The notes beneath the pieces were generated by a model. That model did no database searches and had not been told where the DNA came from. It saw only the letters and a program-made list of their open reading frames with translations. The position numbers and the translations under genes are program-made. Source: Nitzschia sp. pyKryTriq1 (taxonomy: Eukaryota; Bacillariophyta; Bacillariophyceae; Bacillariales; Bacillariaceae). Taken from it: a DNA stretch of 64,000 nucleotides. Location: NCBI GenBank assembly GCA_956465555.1, contig OY101126.1:538501-602500 (forward strand). Reading direction: 5' to 3'. Of this stretch, positions 57,713 to 64,000 are shown one piece after another. Numbering within the stretch: position 1 is the first letter of the stretch; every line of letters starts with the position of its first letter.

Positions 57713-59890
57713 CTATTGTGATGGTGATGCAGTTACTGTGGGAGCTGGGCTTGTTGAGGGAGCCGAACTCACCGAGGGTGCACCGGTCGGAGGCCGGCTG
57801 CTAGAAGGTGCTTGGCTTGTTGTCGGCAAACCAGTTGGCCCCAGACTTGGAGGGGAAGAACTCGATGGCGCCTGACTGACAGTAGGGCCATTGGTAGGCG
57901 ACCTCGAGCTAGATGGTGCCGGACTAGAGGTTGGCGTTTGACTAGGACCTTCTGATAAAGAAGACGGCTGCTGTGATGCCGTAGGAGCCTCTGTTCCTTC
58001 AAGTGTACTCGGTGCAGCTGACGGTTCCTCGAAGTCAGTAACATTGGAAGGACTGGCCGATGGTGCATCGGTTTCACCCTCCGGCAACGAAGGACTGGCG
58101 GATGGTTCCTCGAAGTCAGTAAAATTGGTAGGACTGGCCGATGGTGACTCAGTTCCTTCTGCTAGAGAAGGACTGGCCGATGGTGACTCAGTAATAACAA
58201 TAATGGGTGTCGGTGCATCAGTTTCGCCCTCGGGCAACGAAGGACTAGCAGATGGTGCAGCCGTTTCACCATCGGGAAGCGTAGGACTTACGGTCGGTGC
58301 AGGAGTTTCAATATCGCGACTGATGGTTGGTGCAGGACTTTCACCATCGGGACTTACAGTTGGTGCAGCAGTACCATTCCCAGAGGGTGCTGGAGTTGGG
58401 GTATCTGTGAATGGTAATTCAACAACTTCACCACTTGCATCAATATTGGGCAATAGGCCTTTTCTCTTGAGATCCTGAACGACCACGAAAAAGCGGGCTT
58501 CAAATTCGTTTGCTGTGGGAGCACCAAAGCCGTCGGGATACAGAGGGCAGCCGCAACCAGAGTCGACTCGAGAGTGGTCCCATCCTTCGTCGCCATCCCA
58601 ATGGAGCTGTCGGGAATCCATATCATCCTCCACGGGGAGTTCAAGCCCAGAATCAAAGATGGTTTGATTCGCAGAACATCCCTCGCCTCGGCATGTTCCA
58701 TCAACACGGAAGATGTAGATGAAGACCTTTTCCTCTTGAGGATCGGCTTGCATGACAATATCAGTGAGGGTAACGTTTCGGAAAAGGGGGTCGTCGCAAG
58801 TGAGATCTGCGAGTCCATTGTAGGTCCATAGGAAGTTTTCTTGAAGGACGATGCGCTCCTCTTCTGTAACGGCCATAGGATCGCCATAGAACTCCACTGA
58901 CACCAAAGTGGAGAACTCTTCGACTACGACGCTGCAGCTGGCATCGATGGTCTCAGTGACCCTGGCGACAAAGTCCACACTGACTCCACCTCTTCGCGGT
59001 GGGACGTATCCATACTTGAAGTCACGAATGGCACTGTCGTAGACTCTACGGAATTCGTCTTCTGTGGGTGGGCGATACTCTGGATAATCGGAGTTACATT
59101 CGCAGTCGCCCGGGGTGCCTCCGCCTCCACTGCCTTTGCCACCGCCACCGCCACCGCCACCGCCACCGCCTCCTCCACCTTTGCCTTTGCCTTTACCGCT
59201 TTTGTAGGATCCTCCTTTGCCCTTTCCTTTTCCACTTGACGACTTCTTGGAAGACTTGGAGGACTTGCTGGCCTTGCTACTCTTCTTTGAAGATTTCAGG
59301 CCACGTTCCCAACCACCGGCAGTGATGGTGCCGTCCTCTCCAATGATTGCATCTTGGACTTCATCGACGCTATCTTCTGTCTCTTCTGCTCCGTTCTCCA
59401 GATTGCGGACGTAGAAGCCTGGGGGAGAAAAGAGGAATGCTTCATCAGGAACGCATCCTCTGCATCTGGCCTGAACTGTGAATCTGATGCTGAACATATC
59501 ACCACCACGCTTAATGATCTTGCTTCCTTCAGCGTCTCTTTCTACTGTGACATAAAGAATCTCTCGGTAGTATTCATCACAGAGTTCGTGGGAAAGACTG
59601 TTGTACGAGTCCATAAACAACACTTCGAGACCTTTCCAGTCAATCCTTGTCGTATCCTTTGGGTCATCGTCAAACCCATCAAAGTCGACTAGAACTGAAG
59701 ACTCGAACTCGACCATATCTGCGAAGCAAGGGTTTCCCGGTCGAAACGAATAACCATCGTCGCCCTCCTCATAGTAGCCGTCTTCGCCATAATAGTCATC
59801 ATGTAGGGCTCGAGAGGCGGGGTCTGGGTCTGGAACTATCGCGGCCTTGGCCGATAGAAGCGCTGAAAGCGCAAGAGCAAAAACCTTCAT
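57713..59890 (-). CDS. silaffin-like secreted protein, Lys/Ser-rich with duplicated cysteine domain
   Basis: A 725-residue protein without introns. Signal peptide at 1-16. Two related domains (about 55-155 and 300-400) share YNxL, then CD, and CRG(x)C (LCDEYYRE and TCDDPLFRN; ARCRGC and TCRGEGC). Between them lies a Lys/Ser-rich stretch at about 199-240 (SKKSSKASKSSKSSKK, SGKGKGKGGSYKSGKGK) and a glycine run. Several RxL motifs punctuate it: RAL at 27, RNL at 162, RGL at 196 directly before the Lys/Ser-rich part, and RQL near 430. The last 230 residues are Pro/Ser/Thr repeats (SASPSLPEG type). RxL processing and Lys/Ser-rich segments are known from silaffins and other diatom wall proteins. 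Calling it silica-associated is inference. Confidence 0.75.
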   Translation of the reverse strand: MKVFALALSALLSAKAAIVPDPDPASRALHDDYYGEDGYYEEGDDGYSFRPGNPCFADMVEFESSVLVDFDGFDDDPKDTTRIDWKGLEVLFMDSYNSLSHELCDEYYREILYVTVERDAEGSKIIKRGGDMFSIRFTVQARCRGCVPDEAFLFSPPGFYVRNLENGAEETEDSVDEVQDAIIGEDGTITAGGWERGLKSSKKSSKASKSSKSSKKSSSGKGKGKGGSYKSGKGKGKGGGGGGGGGGGGGGKGSGGGGTPGDCECNSDYPEYRPPTEDEFRRVYDSAIRDFKYGYVPPRRGGVSVDFVARVTETIDASCSVVVEEFSTLVSVEFYGDPMAVTEEERIVLQENFLWTYNGLADLTCDDPLFRNVTLTDIVMQADPQEEKVFIYIFRVDGTCRGEGCSANQTIFDSGLELPVEDDMDSRQLHWDGDEGWDHSRVDSGCGCPLYPDGFGAPTANEFEARFFVVVQDLKRKGLLPNIDASGEVVELPFTDTPTPAPSGNGTAAPTVSPDGESPAPTISRDIETPAPTVSPTLPDGETAAPSASPSLPEGETDAPTPIIVITESPSASPSLAEGTESPSASPTNFTDFEEPSASPSLPEGETDAPSASPSNVTDFEEPSAAPSTLEGTEAPTASQQPSSLSEGPSQTPTSSPAPSSSRSPTNGPTVSQAPSSSSPPSLGPTGLPTTSQAPSSSRPPTGAPSVSSAPSTSPAPTVTASPSQ
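57760..58400 (-). repeat. coding Pro/Ser/Thr repeats
   Basis: Degenerate repeats of the type PSASPSLPEGETDA and APSSSRPPT in the C-terminal stalk of the silaffin-like protein; typical of glycosylated wall proteins. Confidence 0.85.
59130..59185 (-). repeat. (CCACCG)n coding for glycine run
   Basis: A hexanucleotide run that encodes the polyglycine part after the Lys/Ser-rich segment. Confidence 0.85.
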
Positions 59891-60045
59891 TGTCGGTAAG
59901 CTCTAATAACTGATTGATTGATTTTTGGTTATGATTAGAAGTTTCGTAACAACGGCTCTTTGTGAACTTCTTGAGGAACGAGAATGGGCTGAGTCGTCTA
60001 CTCACGAAATTTGTCGGGTCCACTTCCCCAAAAAATGAAGCTAAC

Positions 60046-60099
60046 GCTCCTTTCCTCACATTTGGAGAATTGAATATCTTCAGTAATGAGGAAAGGAGC
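60046..60099. promoter_or_regulatory. 13-bp perfect inverted repeat
   Basis: GCTCCTTTCCTCA and its exact complement TGAGGAAAGGAGC flank a 28-base loop, about 160-210 bp upstream of the silaffin-like start. It could be a paired binding site for a dimeric regulator, or a small transposon relic. Confidence 0.6.
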
Positions 60100-60443
60100 A
60101 TGCTGTCTACAAGATAGACCACCTTCGTACGGGATAGTGTCAAGTCCCGAAGGTGCGCCAAAATCAAGACCCAACGCATCGGATTTTCGTGTCGGAAGGA
60201 ATTTTTGGGCGACCCGCCCGGCTTCCGAGAGTAAGTGTGCGCGCAGTGCGCCTCTCCGGATGACTTATGATATTATGCATAGGCTGAGGGAATGGAGGAC
60301 TGAGCAGGAGTCCAAAAAGTCGGATGGATCGAATGAATACCTCGCAATGTACGTACGTTTATATGTACGTACTCTTGGTTGTAAATTTTCTATACGTATG
60401 TACCTATGTGGAAACAAAAGAAATAGACTGTAACATTGATAGG

Positions 60444-60722
60444 TGCCGGTACATGGTGTACATACTGTACCTGTACCAGGTGGGGAGAGGGGGGGGCGCG
60501 CGGAGGGAGGGCGGGGGGCGACACTACGACTACAGTACTTGTACATACCGGTATCGTACGCGAGCTACTTGTACTGTACCAGGTACGGTACTCGTACCGG
60601 TATGCTGATACGCCCAGGTTCCAGGTACCAGGTATCTCCATACTGGTTGCCCATCCCGCTCCCACCATGTCGTTGTACGCCGCAGTACATCATTACCGTA
60701 CCAGTACCGTACCGTACCGTAT
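60444..60722. repeat. GTACCGGTAC palindrome clusters
   Basis: Three patches: GTGCCGGTACATGGTGTAC near 60444, ACATACCGGTATCGTACG to TACTCGTACCGGTATGC at 60543-60605, and TACCGTACCGTACCGTA at 60703-60720, all in the upstream region of the SET gene. Confidence 0.8.
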
Positions 60723-60849
60723 CTATATTCGCCTCCATACTCCATACGAAATAATATCTCATACCGATCATCTGAAAGTCTATCTTCCAATAAAGTACTT
60801 GTACGCAAGAGAGACACGTCCTGCCTTTCCGGCACCTCCTCGTGTTGCA

Positions 60850-62982
60850 ATGCCATTTTCTCTTGCGTCGCCGTGCTGGACCATTTTGGGGACAGTCGTG
60901 GCGGCGACGGTGGTGACATCGTCGGTATCAGGGGAATCATCTTCGTCGTCGTTCTCGTCCTTGTCATTGTCATTGTTCGAAACGGGCTTTGGTATGGCCG
61001 CACCGCCCAAGCCCAAAAAAGTCCCAACATGCGGCATCTATTTGGCGCCCAGTACCATTCCCGGTGCCGGGATGGGCATGTTTGCGGGCCACGCCAGCTT
61101 TGAACCCGGCGACGTCATCTCCGACTCGGATCTGATGATTCCAGTGTTCGAGATCGACTGGCACAACGGGCACAATCACTTTGGCTTTCTGTGGAATGAA
61201 TATGTGTGGTCTCCGTCAATGTTCGTCGGTATGGACCAAGAAATAGAAGATATGGAGAGCATGCATGCTTGTAGTGGAGGATTCGGGGCAGCCGTCAATT
61301 GTCGATTGAATCTGGTAAACGTCGAAGACACCGAAGACACATTCGGACTGAGTATGAGTGGCGTGTCATCGGAATCCCCGGGAGCAGGTGCATTTACTCC
61401 GTACGGTGGACGGCAGTTTCAGGCGACGAAACGTATTCCTCCTGGAATGGAGCTATACGCAAGTTACGGAGAGAGCTACTTCAAAAGTCGCGACGCGTAT
61501 TACATGGTCCCACTGAGACAAAATTACAAAAATGCAGACAAATTTCTGGAAAACTTTCAATCGCTGCGAGAGGCCGTCCCCGCCTTGAGCACATCAAGCC
61601 GTCTCAGCGAAGCGTTGTACGATCTCATTCTCAATGACTTTCCCTACAAATCTCGGAATATCTATGCGCTCCCCACCAACATGTCTCAAATCGATCATAT
61701 CCTGGCGACTGGTGGAACCAGAAACGCCACTTACAATGAGAGTATTCGCGAGCTCGACTGGCTGGAAGAGCATGGACAATGTATGGACAATATCAAAGAT
61801 GGTATCAGTACTTTACCGCATGCGGGTCGTGGGGCCTTTGCCAATCGATTCATTCCCAAGGGGGGACTCGTCGCACCACTCCCGCTCATTCATATCGGCG
61901 ACCGGAATATCCTCACCATGTACGAGGCTGCCGCCGAAAATGACAAGGGAAAGATAGTTCGGAACGTTTCCTTACCATATCACAAGCAATTACTGTTGAA
62001 CTATTGCTTTGGACATGCTGATACTTCCCTATTGCTCTGCCCGTATGGATTGCTGACGGCGTTGATCAATCATTCTCATCAGCGACCCAATGCCAAAATC
62101 ACCTGGTCCGCGTCGCCTATGAGACATCCTGAATGGTTCAACGAAACGTACCATGCATGGCATAAAACTAAACATACAGGTCTCTCCTTTGATGTTGTGG
62201 CCCTACGAGATATTCAAGAAGACGAAGAAATCCTGATTGATTATGGCGTCGAGTGGGAGACCGCCTGGCAAGAACACCTCGCTACATTCGATGTTCCACG
62301 GCGAGGGTACGTCCCGGCCTTTGAGATGAACAAACAAGTGGACCAACCATTGAAGACTATTTATGAAATCGACTATGAACATGACGAAGGTATCTTTACC
62401 TTTTGTCGTAAAACGATTGTAGACATGGCACTTGGAGAAGAGGATGCCCTTTCCGAGGACGAGAACTTTCGGGAGGAAGTACAAGACCCGATGGATGAAG
62501 GCTGCTATCCCTGCCGGATTGTCCATCGGAATCATAATGATAGCTACATTGCTGAATTATTCTACCGAAAAACGAAAGACCACAAGTCGGGAATGTGGGA
62601 GGTCGAAACTGACACGGTTGCATACGCCTTGTTTGATGTCCCAAGGGACACATTTTACTTTCATGATGCCTACTATCGTCGGGATCATCACCAATATTGG
62701 TCCTTTCGACATGATATGCGAATCCCAGATAGCATGCTGCCAGATGCCTGGCGAGATTCCTTGCATCGATCGTTGAACGGCAACATTTCGGGCTCAAGCG
62801 CCGAATGGCTACAAGATGACGATGAGGAAGTCGATGAGGGTTCCGATGATGGCGACGACGCAGAGGAAGAGTACACGCCAACATCACATTATGGGGCCGC
62901 CAAGAACACAAAGAAGCCTCGCAAAAAATCGGAAGGCTCGTCGCCAGAAAGAGCGGCCGGGCGAGACAAAGATGAGCTATAA
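60850..62982 (+). CDS. ER-lumen SET-domain protein with signal peptide and C-terminal KDEL
   Basis: From the methionine at 60850 the protein has 710 residues and no introns; upstream frame is repeat sequence. The N-terminus is a signal peptide (TILGTVVAATVVTSSVSG). A first SET-like half (PGAGMGMFAG to IPPGMELYASYG) lacks a clear NHS site. The second half is complete: AGRGAFANRFIPKGGL, LINHSHQRPN and DEEILIDYG, covering the S-adenosylmethionine loop, the Asn-His site and the catalytic tyrosine. A long acidic then basic tail (about 650-710), absent from the paralogue at 20208, ends in AAGRDKDEL: the ER-retention signal. Together they predict a lysine methyltransferase-like protein held in the ER lumen, where SET enzymes are not normally found. 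Substrate unknown. Confidence 0.88.
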   Translation: MPFSLASPCWTILGTVVAATVVTSSVSGESSSSSFSSLSLSLFETGFGMAAPPKPKKVPTCGIYLAPSTIPGAGMGMFAGHASFEPGDVISDSDLMIPVFEIDWHNGHNHFGFLWNEYVWSPSMFVGMDQEIEDMESMHACSGGFGAAVNCRLNLVNVEDTEDTFGLSMSGVSSESPGAGAFTPYGGRQFQATKRIPPGMELYASYGESYFKSRDAYYMVPLRQNYKNADKFLENFQSLREAVPALSTSSRLSEALYDLILNDFPYKSRNIYALPTNMSQIDHILATGGTRNATYNESIRELDWLEEHGQCMDNIKDGISTLPHAGRGAFANRFIPKGGLVAPLPLIHIGDRNILTMYEAAAENDKGKIVRNVSLPYHKQLLLNYCFGHADTSLLLCPYGLLTALINHSHQRPNAKITWSASPMRHPEWFNETYHAWHKTKHTGLSFDVVALRDIQEDEEILIDYGVEWETAWQEHLATFDVPRRGYVPAFEMNKQVDQPLKTIYEIDYEHDEGIFTFCRKTIVDMALGEEDALSEDENFREEVQDPMDEGCYPCRIVHRNHNDSYIAELFYRKTKDHKSGMWEVETDTVAYALFDVPRDTFYFHDAYYRRDHHQYWSFRHDMRIPDSMLPDAWRDSLHRSLNGNISGSSAEWLQDDDEEVDEGSDDGDDAEEEYTPTSHYGAAKNTKKPRKKSEGSSPERAAGRDKDEL

Positions 62983-63086
62983 CGTACGAGCAGTAGTCTA
63001 GTCCTGTTCCTAGCCATTTTTCTATCATGGAACCAAAGCATTTTATGTTTAGAGGACTCGAAGTGCGTGATTATTTCATATAACCA
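62983..63086. other. gap between convergent genes
   Basis: 3' gap of 104 bp; nothing distinctive. Confidence 0.5.
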
Positions 63087-64000
63087 TCAACGGAGTGTCA
63101 GTTTGCTGCTTTTCTTGGAAGAAAAGTATTCACGAATCTTTCGGTGGGAGTTTCCATAACACATTCGACAAAGTCTTGCCGGATCTTCATCAAAGCTTCT
63201 GGGAAAAATTTCGCATGTATTGCAACAACCGCCTGATGTGAACATGACTCGGTGGTGTCGTCCTTCGGCATCGAGCCTAGCTTTGTCTTCATCTGATAAG
63301 AAGAAGACACACAGTTCGCACGGACCACGATAGTCATGGAGATATGGATTGAACTTCTTCTGACAGCCGACCTTCCCTTCGCGGCGTGGGCTTCTGAAGT
63401 CTGTGACCGAGCACTGTGACGATAGGGAGGTGATGGAACGGGCCATCGGGGAGAGCTCGTAAAAGCCCGAGTGTGGGGTGATGGACGGCATGCCTGTAAA
63501 ATTATCATCTGCTTTGATTGGAGTTTCCATGATTGGTTTTGGTTTGGCCAAACGCTGAATGGTTTCGTCAATACTTCGAGTCGACGATTCACGAGGAAGT
63601 GATTTTGCTGAGGTGACAGCATGCGCTGGGCTTTGGTCCTGAGAAGCGTCCTTTGTCTTTTCACTTTTCCGCTTCGTCCAAGATGTTAGCTTCGACATGA
63701 TTTTCTTTGTACGAGCGACGCCGACCCTTGGCTCGCCTTTGTCTTTGTTCCCGGCAGTGTATGTGCGCTTCTTTCGTGAAGCGAATGTACCTGACATGAA
63801 TGAGCTGCCTTCCTCGGCCTTCGAAATATATTTAGCAGTTCGGAATCGCGGGACCGCAGGCTTTTTTGAAGGCGGTTCTGGAATATCTTCTGTCTTATTT
63901 GCACGAGGCGTCTTTTTAGTTCCTCGAAATCTTGGGATCGCTGGCTTCCTGGGCGCTGGAGCTGGTTCAGTCGACTGCGTCGTAGGTTTCGTCTTGGCTT
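63087..64000 (-). CDS. cysteine-rich protein with KPAxPRFR repeats (partial, runs off window)
   Basis: The minus-strand frame is open from the window end (64000) to the stop at 63087, so the gene begins beyond the window. Two copies of a short unit are visible near the end of the window (RKPAIPRFRGTKK and KKPAVPRFRTAKY). A Ser/Lys-rich stretch follows. The last about 100 residues have paired cysteines, CELCVFF, CCNTCEIF and CRMCYGN, plus VGCQKK, which suggest one or two zinc-binding sites. The end is basic (KKSSKLTLR). An internal methionine at 63797 exists but the upstream repeats argue that it is not the start. I do not recognise the family. Confidence 0.65.
   Translation of the reverse strand, partial: AKTKPTTQSTEPAPAPRKPAIPRFRGTKKTPRANKTEDIPEPPSKKPAVPRFRTAKYISKAEEGSSFMSGTFASRKKRTYTAGNKDKGEPRVGVARTKKIMSKLTSWTKRKSEKTKDASQDQSPAHAVTSAKSLPRESSTRSIDETIQRLAKPKPIMETPIKADDNFTGMPSITPHSGFYELSPMARSITSLSSQCSVTDFRSPRREGKVGCQKKFNPYLHDYRGPCELCVFFLSDEDKARLDAEGRHHRVMFTSGGCCNTCEIFPRSFDEDPARLCRMCYGNSHRKIREYFSSKKSSKLTLR

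Larger units (their letters stand above)
59891..60849. promoter_or_regulatory. shared upstream region of silaffin-like and SET genes
   Basis: Gap of 959 bp between divergent starts at 59890 and 60850. It holds a 13-bp perfect inverted repeat (60046-60058 and 60087-60099) and three GTACCGGTAC-type clusters (60444-60480, 60536-60610, 60690-60722). The frame of the SET gene is open through part of this region, but that sequence is repeat-derived and unlikely to be coding. Confidence 0.5.

Noticed and set aside
60436-60849. N-terminal extension of the SET gene (138 residues)
   Set aside because: It is encoded by GTACCGGTAC repeats and low-complexity sequence; the methionine at 60850 is followed by a proper signal peptide, as in the paralogue.

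Overview
The window looks like nuclear DNA of a diatom, probably a raphid pennate. The evidence is short GT-AG introns of about 68 to 115 bp in otherwise compact genes, a plastid-type presequence with the AFAP motif (33.2-34.0 kb), a silaffin-like lysine/serine-rich secreted protein with RxL motifs (57.7-59.9 kb), and a Ty1/copia fossil resembling diatom CoDi elements. The species cannot be fixed from this window. I support 31 protein genes, two of them cut by the window ends (75 and 64000). I found no rRNA, tRNA or CRISPR array.

Layout. 0-15 kb: a WW-domain gene end, an LRR protein, then three minus-strand membrane proteins with long cytosolic tails, two of which end in PDZ-type domains. A small cysteine-rich secreted protein sits among them. 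An uncharacterised small gene and an ankyrin protein follow. 15-24 kb: a type I Hsp40 with half its zinc finger missing, a CCCH protein with a PABP-binding (PAM2) tail, an M50B-like membrane protease, a secretory SET-domain protein with three introns, and COP9 signalosome subunit 1. 24-40 kb: two TPR-type paralogues, a GT32-like glycosyltransferase, eIF2B delta, a NOPCHAP1-like protein, a plastid protein and a DUF2817 carboxypeptidase-like protein, then about 3 kb of repeats including a copia fossil and a 491-bp fold-back element. 40-48 kb: a run of Golgi-type genes (three sulfotransferase-like, one GT31) and a DUF4262-like protein. 50-57 kb: the six-exon mitochondrial 2-oxoglutarate dehydrogenase E1, a second GT31-like enzyme and a mitochondrial TPR protein. 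57-64 kb: the silaffin-like secreted protein, facing away from a SET-domain protein that has a signal peptide and ends in KDEL, then the end of a cysteine-rich protein running off the window.

The most interesting possibility is the divergent pair at 57.7-63.0 kb. Silaffin lysines are known to be methylated, and here a lysine-rich silaffin-like gene shares its upstream region with a SET-domain protein that should be retained in the ER lumen. The idea that the second modifies products like the first is inference, but testable. Other notable points: loss from the Hsp40 of exactly the two cysteine motifs that build one zinc centre; a head-to-head sulfotransferase-like pair with one altered phosphate-binding loop; and palindromic GTACCGGTAC-rich clusters in most gene-free gaps.

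Convergent neighbours are typically 55 to 450 bp apart and divergent ones about 400 to 960 bp. Many plus-strand reading frames inside minus-strand genes (and the reverse) are shadows and were left out.
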